Assembly: GCA_903909605.1 (NCBI GenBank)
Contig: CAIVWH010000021.1
Span: 58,839-122,838, forward strand
Length of the DNA stretch: 64,000 bases
Source of the DNA: an uncultured Micrococcales bacterium
GTDB lineage: Bacteria > Actinomycetota > Actinomycetes > Actinomycetales > Microbacteriaceae
Reading direction: 5' to 3'
The notes beneath the pieces were generated by a model. The model did not search any database and was not told where the DNA came from. It saw only the letters and a program-made list of their open reading frames with translations. Both the position numbers and the translations under genes were made by a program. Below, one piece after another: positions 36,649-45,282 of this stretch (positions are counted from its first letter, which is position 1; each line of letters begins with the position of its first letter).

Positions 36649-37868
36649 GATGCATCTCCGAGCGTGACTGAAACTACCTGGGATGCGCCGCCGCGACTGA
36701 TGGTCAGCTGCACCTTCGCACCGGCTGGCTGCTGCCTCACCGCTGCAAGCAACTCCGAGGATGAGGTGATGTCGCGATCGTTGAACTTCACAATCACGTC
36801 TCCGGCTTTCAAACCCGCCTGCTCGGCTGCGCCACCGGCGGTCAGCGACTTGATTGTGGCGCCGGTGCTAAATCCAGAGCCGTTGGTTGCCGAGTTGGCG
36901 TCGTAAACCATTGCGCCAAGCAAGCCGTGGCTTGCGTGGCCTGTCTTCATGATTTCCTGCGCGATTCGCTTGGCGGTGTTTGCCGGAATCGCAAAGCCGA
37001 CACCGATGCTTCCCGAAGCGGAAGTTGAGAACGAATTGCTGCCGGCCGACGCGATAGCGCAATTCACGCCGATCAATTGACCTTGCCCGTTGATCAAAGC
37101 ACCGCCCGAGTTTCCCGGGTTGATTGCGGCATCGGTTTGCAGCACATCCAAGTTGATGACGTTTGCGTTTGAGTTGGTGCCGCCGCTAAACAGTTGAAAA
37201 CCGCCAGTACCCGAGTTGCTGGTGACAGCCGATGACTGCACCTGAATGGTTCGGTTCAAGGCTGAAATGATTCCCTGAGTCACGGTGTTCGACAATCCGA
37301 GCGGGGCACCAATCGCGGCTACCGGGTCGCCTACGTTCACCTTGTCGCTGTCGGCGAAGGTGATAGGCGTGAAGTTTGTGCCCGCGTCGATCTTGATTAC
37401 TGCGAGGTCGTTGGTGGTGTCGCTGCCGATCAGCTTGGCGTCGTAAACCTTGCCGTCGTAGGTCTTGACCTGGATTGCGCCGCTACCTGTCGAGCCATCG
37501 AGGGTAACCACGTGGTTGTTGGTGAGGATGTAGCCATCCTCGGTCAAGAATTCACCCGAGCCGTTGCCGCTGGATGAGCTGCTGCTTACCGAGATCGTGA
37601 CCACTGATGGCTCGGCGGTAGCGACCGCCGCAGTAACCCAGGTCACATTCTTGGCATTGTTCACGACGATTGGGCTAGGCGACTTTATGTAGTCATAGGC
37701 CAGGATGCCCACCCCAGCACCAACGCCGGAGCACAGCACTGCCCCGATGATTACGCCCGAGGTTCCGGTGATCAAATTCTTGCGAGCCAGGAGGCGCTGC
37801 TTCAGCGTCGGCTTCGGCCGCACCGGTTCGGTTACGGTGAAAAGAAATTGGTTGTTTGGTTCGATCAC
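36636..37868 (-). CDS. HtrA/DegP-like serine protease with PDZ domain, membrane-anchored
   Basis: 410 residues from the GTG at 37868; GAGAGGG is well spaced for it, unlike the TTG at 37910 in the ORF track. A cytoplasmic tail of about 35 residues is followed by one membrane segment (GVIIGAVLCSGVGAGVGILAY) and an extracytoplasmic trypsin-like domain: His in LTNNHVV, Asp in TNDLAVIKID, Ser in GNSGGALI. A C-terminal PDZ domain (GLKAGDVIVKFNDRDITSSSELL) binds unfolded substrates. It has the layout of actinobacterial PepD/HtrB-type proteases. The secreted-protein gene lies directly upstream and may be in the same transcript. Confidence 0.92.
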   Translation of the reverse strand: MIEPNNQFLFTVTEPVRPKPTLKQRLLARKNLITGTSGVIIGAVLCSGVGAGVGILAYDYIKSPSPIVVNNAKNVTWVTAAVATAEPSVVTISVSSSSSSGNGSGEFLTEDGYILTNNHVVTLDGSTGSGAIQVKTYDGKVYDAKLIGSDTTNDLAVIKIDAGTNFTPITFADSDKVNVGDPVAAIGAPLGLSNTVTQGIISALNRTIQVQSSAVTSNSGTGGFQLFSGGTNSNANVINLDVLQTDAAINPGNSGGALINGQGQLIGVNCAIASAGSNSFSTSASGSIGVGFAIPANTAKRIAQEIMKTGHASHGLLGAMVYDANSATNGSGFSTGATIKSLTAGGAAEQAGLKAGDVIVKFNDRDITSSSELLAAVRQQPAGAKVQLTISRGGASQVVSVTLGDASSIK

Positions 37869-37949
37869 GATTGCCCTCTCAACTGCTTGATTGCTCCAAA
37901 AGGAAAACAAGCAAGCCTGAATAGTTTATGAAAGAGCGCTGGAAATCGG

Positions 37950-38768
37950 CTAACAGCGATAACTACTCGGATGCAGCGCACAGGTTGCCAGCACTAGGTG
38001 CGGCCTGGCTCGCTTTGCCGGCGGAGGTGGACCGCTGGCGCTCAAGCTAACCGCGGCGCTTTGGGTGATTACTCCTGCGACGATGAATGGGCTGGAAAGG
38101 TCGAAGCGATAGCTGGCCAAGTAGTCAACTTGCAATTCGACCGAGTGAACCCCGGCTGCAGAAAGCAAAGCGACAGCGATCGCTCCGTCGGCAAAGGCTT
38201 TGCCATCGAGCAACCAGCGCTGGGCAACCGGCACGAACCTGACCTGGGCTGGTGAACCGAGAAGAGTCGCCGAACGGTCGTGACTTGCCGCGTTCGAAAT
38301 GAGTGTGGCACTTTCTCCCACCAGGTACTCCGTTTGCGAAACCACGATTGCTATCGGGTTCGGAGTGAAGGCGGCCTGGTCGCTGAGCACCGAGGTTGTG
38401 GTTTTGATCACGGTGGTCACCGTGGTTTTGCTGCTTGCCACCGGTGCAGCAGGTGGTGGAAGAAGCCTGGTGCCCGAGCACCCCTGCAGGATGGCAAGGG
38501 CCAAGGCGTTTTGGGTTGAGACCGTTGAGGGGCAGACATACTTCACCGGTTTTGGCAGTTGCACCACTGGAGCCACAACTGGAATGCGCACGCTGGTGAC
38601 GGTCTTGGTGCTCGGCGAGGGGGTTGCCGAGGGTTTCGAGGCATTCAGACACAGAGTGACCGACCCATTCGACACAACTGCCGATTGAGTGCAGGCAGCC
38701 TGTGCTGCGGTAGGAAATGGAATCATGAACACCATTGCCAATACCGTCACCAGCGAGAACTTGCGCAC
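37950..38768 (-). CDS. Secreted protein of unknown function, six cysteines, C-terminal Cys
   Basis: 272 residues beginning with GTG at 38768. A clear signal peptide (MRKFSLVTVLAMVFMIPFPTA, probable cleavage after AQA) is followed by a Pro/Ser/Thr-rich linker (ASKPSATPSPSTKTVTSV). The C-terminal half is beta-rich with VGESATLISNAASHDRSATL and FADGAIAVALLSAAGVHSVEL, suggestive of an Ig-like or PKD-like sandwich. The mature protein has six Cys, including the final residue, so disulfides are likely. It is not a lipoprotein (no Leu at -3). The TAGATT box six bases before the start suggests a leaderless mRNA. Homologues were not recognised. Confidence 0.75.
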   Translation of the reverse strand: MRKFSLVTVLAMVFMIPFPTAAQAACTQSAVVSNGSVTLCLNASKPSATPSPSTKTVTSVRIPVVAPVVQLPKPVKYVCPSTVSTQNALALAILQGCSGTRLLPPPAAPVASSKTTVTTVIKTTTSVLSDQAAFTPNPIAIVVSQTEYLVGESATLISNAASHDRSATLLGSPAQVRFVPVAQRWLLDGKAFADGAIAVALLSAAGVHSVELQVDYLASYRFDLSSPFIVAGVITQSAAVSLSASGPPPPAKRARPHLVLATCALHPSSYRC

Positions 38769-38774
38769 CGCAAG

Positions 38775-38780
38775 AATCTA
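38775..38780 (-). promoter_or_regulatory. Candidate -10 element for the secreted protein gene (leaderless)
   Basis: Minus-strand TAGATT, six bases (CTTGCG), then GTG. Confidence 0.45.
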
Positions 38781-38830
38781 GCCAGCAGGCAAATTCACTG
38801 AGCGAGTTATTCACAACGCGTTTAAAGACG

Positions 38831-38858
38831 AAAACCCAGTCGGAGCTGACTGGGTTTT
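38831..38858. terminator. Intrinsic terminator after tRNA-fMet
   Basis: Perfect 11-bp inverted repeat AAAACCCAGTC / GACTGGGTTTT with a six-base loop, A-rich and T-rich at its ends. It lies five bases past the tRNA 3' end on the minus strand. Confidence 0.88.
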
Positions 38859-38862
38859 CTTT

Positions 38863-38939
38863 TGGTTGCGGGGGCAGGATTTGAACCTACGACCTCCGGG
38901 TTATGAGCCCGGCGAGCTACCGAACTGCTCCACCCCGCG
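38863..38939 (-). tRNA. Initiator tRNA-fMet, anticodon CAT
   Basis: 77 bases including an encoded CCA. It starts CGCGGGG, whose first base cannot pair with A72, and the anticodon stem CGGG/CCCG contains the three consecutive G-C pairs that define bacterial initiators. Closely matches the known E. coli initiator. In the window only this tRNA has an encoded CCA. Confidence 0.97.
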
Positions 38940-38976
38940 GCGAAGTTCCGAGTGTAGCACGCGCCTGCTTACCTCG

Positions 38977-41832
38977 CTACTTGTTTGCCAGCTTCAGCGC
39001 AGCATCGATCGCAGCCTTTAGTCGTGCGTCTGCCTTGCCGTAGGCCGCCCAGTCGCCGGCAGCCAACGCCGCCGCCTTGTCTTTCATTGCCTGGCTGGCG
39101 ATCGCGAGTTCGGCCTTTAGTTGCGCCGTAACCGTTCCACTGACTCCGGTAGTTGTGCCGGTTCCAGGTGTCGCAGCGCCACTGCCCGAGCCAGTGCCCC
39201 CGCTAAGCGCGGTGGTTCCAAAGAGTGAATCGAGCGCACCGTTCAGGGTGTCTTCGAATGCAACCTGATCGCCGAAAGCGACAAGCACCTTCTTCAACAG
39301 CGGATAACTCGTCTCACCGGTGGACTGCACGTAAACGGGCTGCACATACAAAAGACCGCCACCAACAGGGATGGTCAGAAGGTTTCCATCGAGCACGGAG
39401 GTCGAGCCCTGGCGCAGAATGTTGAGCAGCTTCGAGACATCGCTATCCGAGTTGAAGTTGTTTTGCACCATGCCGGGGCCTGCAATGTTCAGCGCTTTAG
39501 GAATGGTCAGCAGGGTTAGCTGCCCGTAGCCGGAGGACTTCTGCCCTGGGACTGATCCAGCATCACTGTTGGCAACCAGATAGCCACGCAGAACGTTGCG
39601 ACTTTGCTCGCTCGTGGACTGTGGAATAAACGTGGTGTAGAGCGAGAAGTCGCTGGTGTTTGAACCCGGCAGCTTCATGGTCAGGTAATAAGGCGGCTGA
39701 GTCGGATTGGCGCTGCTGCTATTCACGTTCAGGGTTGGATCGTTGGGAGTCATCCAGCCATCAGATTGCGAGTAGAACACACCGGCATCGGTCACGTGAT
39801 ATTTGCCCAGGATGCCGCGCTGAATCTTAAACAGATCTGACGGGTAACGAACGTGGCTCAGCAGCCCGGCGCTCATCTGTGCAATCGGCTTGATCGTGTT
39901 CGGATAAATCTTCTGCCAGGTCTTCAAGATTGGGTCTTTGGTGTCCCAGGCGTAGAGAGTGACCGAACCGTCGTATGCGTCGACGGTTGCCTTAACCGAA
40001 TTGCGAATGTAGTTGATGTTGCCGCGCGAGTAGCCCGGGTTGGTCTTCGAGTCGCCAATCGAATTCGTGTAGTTCTCGGCGCTCGAGTATGGGTAGTTGG
40101 CGCTGGTGGTGTAGCCGTCGACAATCCACTTGATGCGTCCGTCGATGACGGCGGGATAGGCATCCGAGTCAAGGGTCAGGTATGGGGCAACCGCAGCAAC
40201 GCGATCGATTGGGTTGCGGTTGTAGAGGATTTGCGACTTGTCGCCAATTGCGTCGCTCAGCAGAATCTGTTCGCTCTGGAACTTGATTGCGTAGGCAAGT
40301 CGATTGACGATTCCGCTCAGCGACGGGCCACCATTGCCTGTAAAGGTGTAACTGGCGGCACTTCCGCTGCCGGCGCTCGGGTAGTCGAGCTCGCGCTTTT
40401 GCGACCCAGCGGCGCCAACGATTGAGTAATCGGGTGACTGCTCGCCGAAGTAGATGCGCGGCTCAAAAGTGCCGAGCGCGCCAACGTTCGGGATGCCGCT
40501 TTGCAGGAACACCGGCTGGCCATCCGTGCTTGCCTGGTTGCCGTAAGCCGCGACTAAACCATAGCCGTGGGTGTAAACGATGACGTTGTTGTACCAGCTC
40601 TGTGAGGTGCCGAGGCCCGACTGATTGAGCTCGCGAACCGCAAGCACGGTGTCTTGTGACTGGCCGTTGATGTTGTAGCGATCGACATCGAGTTGGCTGT
40701 TGAAGCTGTAATACTGCTGCACCTGCTGCAACTGCTTGAAGGCACTCGAGACCAGGGTCGGGTCGATGATGCGAATGTTTGCCGCGGTGGTTGCATCTGA
40801 GCGCAGGCTCGCCGCGTCGGTCGTAGTCTTCGCCTGATAGTCGACAGTCTTGATGCTGTCGAGGCCATATGCCTGAAGGGTTGCATCAATGTTGCGCTTG
40901 ATGTACTGAGCCTCGAAGCTGCGCTCATTTGGCACGACAACGAAGGTCTGCATTCCCCACGGGAAAACTCCAGACAACAGCACGGATGCGACTACCAGCA
41001 GCCCGGTTGAAGTCAGTGCGATGCGCCAGCGAGCAGTGATTGCCGCGACCAGAAAGAAAATCGAAATCAAAAATGCAATCAGCGCGAGAATTTCGAAGGC
41101 CGGGATGGTGGCATGAACATCCGAGTAGGTGGCGCCGGTGAACAGCCCACTGTCGCTGGTCATGGTTGCGTATTGGTCAAGCCAGAGCGCAACTCCCTGC
41201 AACGCGATGAAGACTGCTGCAATCGCTGCGATCTGCACCCGCGCCGCCTTGGCGAGCAGAAAGCGGCGACCATCGATGCTAAGTGAGCCATACATCAGGT
41301 GCATGCCCGCGGAGGTGAGCAGCGCCACCAGGGTCAGGACGGTGAAGAAACCAGAAATCGCGCCGTAGAACGGCAGGTCAAAAAGGTAGAAACCGGTGTC
41401 GAGACCGAACTGGGCATCCTTGACACCCGTGTAGGTGTGATTCAGGAACATCGCGGTGACCTGCCACTTGCTTGCCGCGTACGACCCGCCGATCAGGCCT
41501 GCGATGGCCGGCAGCACGATTAGCCAAAACTTGCGCGACCTATCGAGCAGCTGTCGGTAGGCATCGAGCGGAGTGTTGGTTTGGCGCGAATAGATCGGTC
41601 GCTTGCGGCCAGCGAGCCAGATCGTGGTGAACAGCGCTGCGCCGGCGATAACAAAGCCGGCTGCAAACGATGCCACGTTGGCCCAGAGCGCAGTGGTGAA
41701 GACGCTCGAGTAGCCGAGCTGGTTGAACCACAGGAAGTCGGTATAGAAGCCGGTGAGCCAAACCACGCCGACCGCCAATAACACTAGAACCACCAGCGAT
41801 ACTGCTACCGGGCTAGTTTTCTTGCGTGCCAT
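38977..41832 (-). CDS. UPF0182 large membrane protein
   Basis: 951 residues (COG1615/UPF0182; compare M. tuberculosis Rv3193c). Seven membrane segments occupy the first 310 or so residues, starting VSLVVLVLLAVGVVWLTGF and the family motif FYTDFLWFNQLGYSSVF. A large extracytoplasmic domain of about 550 residues contains PNERSFEAQYIKRNID, YGLVAAYGN and IYFGEQSPDYSIVG. A Gly/Thr-rich linker (GGTGSGSGAATPGTGT) leads to a C-terminal helical segment of about 50 residues. The function of the family is unknown. It lies directly downstream of the PDZ protease gene. Confidence 0.93.
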   Translation of the reverse strand: MARKKTSPVAVSLVVLVLLAVGVVWLTGFYTDFLWFNQLGYSSVFTTALWANVASFAAGFVIAGAALFTTIWLAGRKRPIYSRQTNTPLDAYRQLLDRSRKFWLIVLPAIAGLIGGSYAASKWQVTAMFLNHTYTGVKDAQFGLDTGFYLFDLPFYGAISGFFTVLTLVALLTSAGMHLMYGSLSIDGRRFLLAKAARVQIAAIAAVFIALQGVALWLDQYATMTSDSGLFTGATYSDVHATIPAFEILALIAFLISIFFLVAAITARWRIALTSTGLLVVASVLLSGVFPWGMQTFVVVPNERSFEAQYIKRNIDATLQAYGLDSIKTVDYQAKTTTDAASLRSDATTAANIRIIDPTLVSSAFKQLQQVQQYYSFNSQLDVDRYNINGQSQDTVLAVRELNQSGLGTSQSWYNNVIVYTHGYGLVAAYGNQASTDGQPVFLQSGIPNVGALGTFEPRIYFGEQSPDYSIVGAAGSQKRELDYPSAGSGSAASYTFTGNGGPSLSGIVNRLAYAIKFQSEQILLSDAIGDKSQILYNRNPIDRVAAVAPYLTLDSDAYPAVIDGRIKWIVDGYTTSANYPYSSAENYTNSIGDSKTNPGYSRGNINYIRNSVKATVDAYDGSVTLYAWDTKDPILKTWQKIYPNTIKPIAQMSAGLLSHVRYPSDLFKIQRGILGKYHVTDAGVFYSQSDGWMTPNDPTLNVNSSSANPTQPPYYLTMKLPGSNTSDFSLYTTFIPQSTSEQSRNVLRGYLVANSDAGSVPGQKSSGYGQLTLLTIPKALNIAGPGMVQNNFNSDSDVSKLLNILRQGSTSVLDGNLLTIPVGGGLLYVQPVYVQSTGETSYPLLKKVLVAFGDQVAFEDTLNGALDSLFGTTALSGGTGSGSGAATPGTGTTTGVSGTVTAQLKAELAIASQAMKDKAAALAAGDWAAYGKADARLKAAIDAALKLANK

Positions 41833-41862
41833 GTCTACCTCTTAGTTTTTAGTTTTTGAAAT

Positions 41863-42942
41863 TTATTTGGTGCAGGTGGCGAACTGCGAAAGATCTGCAT
41901 GTGCGCCGATCGCCTTGACGACCTCGAGGGCGTGGTCAAAGGTCGAGACGCTAAACACTTTCATGCCAGCGGGAACGTGCCCGACGACCTCGCCGCAGTT
42001 CGACTCAGGTGCAAGAAAGTACTTTGCTCCGGCGTCGCTTGCGCCGAACATCTTTTCTTGAATGCCACCGATAGGGCCAATAGCGCCTGTGACATCGATT
42101 GTTCCGGTGCCGGCGATGTGCGCCCCACCGGTGAGTTCACCGGGAGTAAGGGTGTCGTAGATGCCGAGCGCGAACATCATGCCGCCGCTTGGCCCGCCGA
42201 TGTCAGAGAGCTTGAGGCTGACCTTTACTGGGAAGTCGTATTTGTATCCGACGTAAATGCCAAGCACGAGTTTGCCGGTTGAGTCTTTCACTGGGCTTAT
42301 CTGGTAGCTCAAGGTCTTCTCGCCGCGCTTGACGATGACCGTCAATGGTTTGGCGCCGTACTTATTTATCAGCGCGCGCAGTCCGTCGATAGTTCCAGGG
42401 GCATGCCCGTTAACACTCTGGATGTAGTCGGCTGCAACGAGCTTTCCTGATGACGGCGCGTTCTTCTTAACCTCACTGATATAAACGTGAGTCGGAATTT
42501 TGTAACCAAGTTTGGTGAGCGCTTCGTAGATGGCGTCCTGCTGCGACTGTTCCATCATGGCCGCGCTCTCGGCGTCGTTCTGCTGCTGGGTCTGATTGAC
42601 CGGAAAGATCTCGTCAATCGGAACAATGCTCTGCTTCGGATCGAGCCAGGCCGCAAACAGTTCAGCCCAGCTCGGGGTCTGGTCGCGATTGCCGACCACG
42701 CTCACGGTTAGCAGATCTAGTGCGCCTGAGGTCGGGTAGCTTTCGGTGCCCTCAACCGAGATCACCTTCGCGTCGCCGTCTTTTCCGAGCACGTTTACCA
42801 CCGGGCCAGGGCGTTCAATAACGTATGGGGCCCTAACAAAAGCAAGGAAGGCGAAACCGACCAGAAATACGCCAAGCGCCACCACACCGGCGATGATGCG
42901 CTTGCGGCTTCGGCTAGGAGCCTGCTCAGAATCGATGCTCAT
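41863..42942 (-). CDS. PDZ domain-containing Lon-like membrane protease (YlbL/Rv3194c family)
   Basis: 359 residues. One N-terminal membrane segment (IIAGVVALGVFLVGFAFLAFV) anchors an extracytoplasmic protease: YVIERPGPVVNVLG, a PDZ domain at about residues 155-220 (GKLVAADYIQSVNGHAPGTI), and a Lon-type Ser-Lys catalytic domain with Ser in GGPSGGMMFALGIYD and Lys in GGIQEKMFGA. No ATPase domain is present. A strong GGGGGAAAGG precedes the ATG. Divergent from the DUF2342 gene and followed closely by the UPF0182 gene, an arrangement conserved in actinomycetes. Confidence 0.9.
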   Translation of the reverse strand: MSIDSEQAPSRSRKRIIAGVVALGVFLVGFAFLAFVRAPYVIERPGPVVNVLGKDGDAKVISVEGTESYPTSGALDLLTVSVVGNRDQTPSWAELFAAWLDPKQSIVPIDEIFPVNQTQQQNDAESAAMMEQSQQDAIYEALTKLGYKIPTHVYISEVKKNAPSSGKLVAADYIQSVNGHAPGTIDGLRALINKYGAKPLTVIVKRGEKTLSYQISPVKDSTGKLVLGIYVGYKYDFPVKVSLKLSDIGGPSGGMMFALGIYDTLTPGELTGGAHIAGTGTIDVTGAIGPIGGIQEKMFGASDAGAKYFLAPESNCGEVVGHVPAGMKVFSVSTFDHALEVVKAIGAHADLSQFATCTK

Positions 42943-42989
42943 TTGTGCCTTTCCCCCACAAGCCTATTAGCGTGGAGTCAGGAGACATG

Positions 42990-44306
42990 ATGAGCGATAG
43001 CGGCGAGAACATCCCGGGTGACAACCAACCGGATGACCAGGACTTCAATGAGTTCTTCGCGCGATTCTTCGCCGAGGTTGGCGACGACTCAAAACTGGCC
43101 GAGATGGCCGAATCGCTCGGACTGCCAAAGAACCCTGCAGCCATGCGCCAGGCGATGGAACAACTGCGGCATTTCATCGGCTCACAGCCGAAGGATGGCT
43201 CAGCCGGTTGGAAACTAGCCCTGGATCAGGCACGCAGCAGGGCATCCCAGAGTTCTGAACCAATCGACGATTCAACCCGGACCGCCATAGCCGCAGCCCT
43301 CGGGGTTGGCACCCTGTGGCTAGCCGGGGCTACCGAAATTGCCCCGCCAAGCAGCGAACCAAAACTGCTCAGCCGAGAACTCTGGGTGCAGGATGCGTTT
43401 CCGCTGATTCGGCTGCTTGCCGACTCGGTGGCCGACCGCATGGGTGCTGCGCTGAGCGAAGCACTGCCCACCGGTGAAGGCGACAGCCAGGGCCGCCAAG
43501 TTGCCGGCATGCTGAACTGGCTCGGGCATTCGCTGGTTGCCATGCAGCTCAGCGAGGCGGTTGCCGCACTCTCGGCCGAGGCCATTGGCGGCGGCGATAT
43601 CGGGTTACCGATTTTTGAAGAGCAGCGAGCCGCACTGGTTGCACAGAACCTGAAAAGCTTTGCCGAGGAACTGCCGGTTGAGAGCGACCAGGTTTACATC
43701 TATCTTGTGATTCGCGAGTTAGCGCACGCCGGGTTATTCAAGCACGCGCGCTGGTTGCGCGATCACGTGCTGCAGCAAATTCGCAAATACGCCAGCGAGA
43801 TTCGAATCGATGAAGACCGCGTGCGAGAACTTGCCGAAAGTTTCGACCCCGCCAACCAGGGCGAAATTCAAAATGCTATTCGCGAGGGCGAACTGCTCGC
43901 CGACCGCACTCCCGAGCAGCAGCAAGCACTCGAAGCGATTGAAACCATGCTCGCCCTAATCGAGGGGTGGGTCGATGCAGTAACCGCCAACGCAACCAAA
44001 CTGCTGCCAAAGTCGGCGGCAATTCAGGAGGCCGTTCGACGCAGACGCGCAACCGGAGGCCCCGCAGAGAAAACCTTCGGCAGGCTGATCGGGCTCGAAC
44101 TTAGACCGCGCAAAATGCGTGAGGCCTCGGCCGTTTGGCAACTGCTCACCGAGCGTTACGGCGCCACCAAGCGCGACGCGCTATGGGCGCATCCCGATCT
44201 GCTGCCCACCGCACTCGAACTTGCTAACGTCGATCAACTCTTCGCACGCATCGACGACTCGGGCGACGAATTCGATCGGGACCTACGCAACCTGCTCGGC
44301 GAATAA
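42990..44306 (+). CDS. DUF2342 / putative zinc-dependent metalloprotease family protein (Rv3195-type)
   Basis: 438 residues from the second of two adjacent ATGs (42990); AGGAG at 42980-42984 is too close to the first ATG at 42987. The N-terminus is acidic (DNQPDDQDFNEFFARFFAEV). The conserved blocks LNWLGHSLVAMQLSEAVAALS, RELAHAGLFKHARWLRDHV and EGWVDAV identify the family. It is annotated as a metalloprotease or F420-associated hydrolase in databases, but no intact HExxH is visible; the nearest motif has Arg in place of the first His. Position opposite the PDZ protease equals Rv3195 in M. tuberculosis. Confidence 0.85.
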   Translation: MSDSGENIPGDNQPDDQDFNEFFARFFAEVGDDSKLAEMAESLGLPKNPAAMRQAMEQLRHFIGSQPKDGSAGWKLALDQARSRASQSSEPIDDSTRTAIAAALGVGTLWLAGATEIAPPSSEPKLLSRELWVQDAFPLIRLLADSVADRMGAALSEALPTGEGDSQGRQVAGMLNWLGHSLVAMQLSEAVAALSAEAIGGGDIGLPIFEEQRAALVAQNLKSFAEELPVESDQVYIYLVIRELAHAGLFKHARWLRDHVLQQIRKYASEIRIDEDRVRELAESFDPANQGEIQNAIREGELLADRTPEQQQALEAIETMLALIEGWVDAVTANATKLLPKSAAIQEAVRRRRATGGPAEKTFGRLIGLELRPRKMREASAVWQLLTERYGATKRDALWAHPDLLPTALELANVDQLFARIDDSGDEFDRDLRNLLGE

Positions 44307-44314
44307 CTTGCATG

Positions 44315-44334
44315 TTGCGCTGCATTCAGCGCGA
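44315..44334. other. Stem-loop after the DUF2342 gene
   Basis: TTGCGCTG and CAGCGCGA form an eight-pair stem (one G-T) with the loop CATT. No T-tract follows, so it is not a standard intrinsic terminator; it could protect the mRNA 3' end. Confidence 0.3.
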
Positions 44335-44391
44335 GCATCCGGGCTGTCAGCAACTTCGGCAGGTCTTTCGTCATTGAGCTAAAACCGATGC

Positions 44392-45282
44392 ATGGTGCTT
44401 CGAATAAACCCATCGCGAATGCCGGTCTGGCGCAATCCCGATGAACTTCAAATTGGCGGGGCCAGCCCGGTTGTGGTCAAAGGCCTCAGTCAGGCTCAAC
44501 AGCGGCTCATTGCCCTGCTGATGCGGGGCATTCCAACCGCCGCGCTGCCTGCCGTGGCGCAAGAATTGGGGGTCGAAAGGCCAAACGAGCTGCTCGATCA
44601 GCTGGCTGGGGCGCTGCTTGCCGACAGGCCCCCAGCCGCACTTGACCGCGACTACATCGAGAACCACTTTGCCGAGATTTGCAGGGCGCAGGCAACTTTC
44701 CCAGTTGAGGGTTCACACGTGATTGCTCGGCGGCAGCGGGCATCCGTGGTGATTGAAGAGTCAAGAACCAGACCGCTGCTCACCCAAGCCCTCAAGTCAA
44801 GTGGCATAGGCATCGTGCTCGACGAAAAGGCTAAGGTCACCGCCCAGATGTCTGCAGACGTTGCCATCACGATCGATCACTCTGCTCACAAACCTCGCAA
44901 TCACCGTCGCTGGCTGGCTCTGGGTGTGCCACAGATCGCGATCTTGTTTGATCAAAGCGGAGTGCAAATTTCTCCGCTGATTGAGGTTGGTAAAACCCCT
45001 TGCCTAACCTGCCTGCAGATGAACGGTGACTCGAATCAAATTGCCATCGACTCGCAACTGCTATTTAGTGCGCAAAGATTCGATGATTCGGTTAGCGAAC
45101 ACTTTGCCATAGCCATCGCGACTCAAACTGCACTTCGACGCATCGACCAGTCGGCCGACTTTGCCCTCGCAGAATTTCATCGAACCGGATACCGGCTTGA
45201 CTCAGCAACCGGGTCCATTCACGAATTGCACTGGAACTTCGCCGAGGGCTGCCTCTGCCACAGACAAACGACTGCTAATTAA
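44392..45282 (+). CDS. ThiF/E1-like protein with zinc cysteines (Rv3196-type, cyclodehydratase-like)
   Basis: 296 residues. The N-terminal 100 or so residues contain a winged-helix-like region (SQAQQRLIALLMRGIPTAALPAVAQELGV) as in the leader-binding part of TOMM cyclodehydratase partners. The rest resembles the E1/ThiF fold: RASVVIEESRTRPLLTQAL where a GxGxxG loop is expected, DVAITIDHSAH, and two cysteine pairs (TPCLTC and GCLC) likely to bind zinc. The nucleotide-loop glycines are missing, so adenylation activity is doubtful. No YcaO or precursor peptide gene is nearby. The start could also be an internal ATG ten codons later. It overlaps the uvrD-like stop tail to tail. Confidence 0.75.
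   Translation: MVLRINPSRMPVWRNPDELQIGGASPVVVKGLSQAQQRLIALLMRGIPTAALPAVAQELGVERPNELLDQLAGALLADRPPAALDRDYIENHFAEICRAQATFPVEGSHVIARRQRASVVIEESRTRPLLTQALKSSGIGIVLDEKAKVTAQMSADVAITIDHSAHKPRNHRRWLALGVPQIAILFDQSGVQISPLIEVGKTPCLTCLQMNGDSNQIAIDSQLLFSAQRFDDSVSEHFAIAIATQTALRRIDQSADFALAEFHRTGYRLDSATGSIHELHWNFAEGCLCHRQTTAN

Noticed and set aside
36600-36655. ATG at 36655 as start of the DUF3039 gene
   Set aside because: It is in a different frame and runs into TGA after 18 codons; an indel would be needed to join it to the DUF3039 frame.
37868-37910. TTG at 37910 as htrA start
   Set aside because: GTG at 37868 has a properly spaced GAGAGGG, and the extra residues show no conservation that I recognise.
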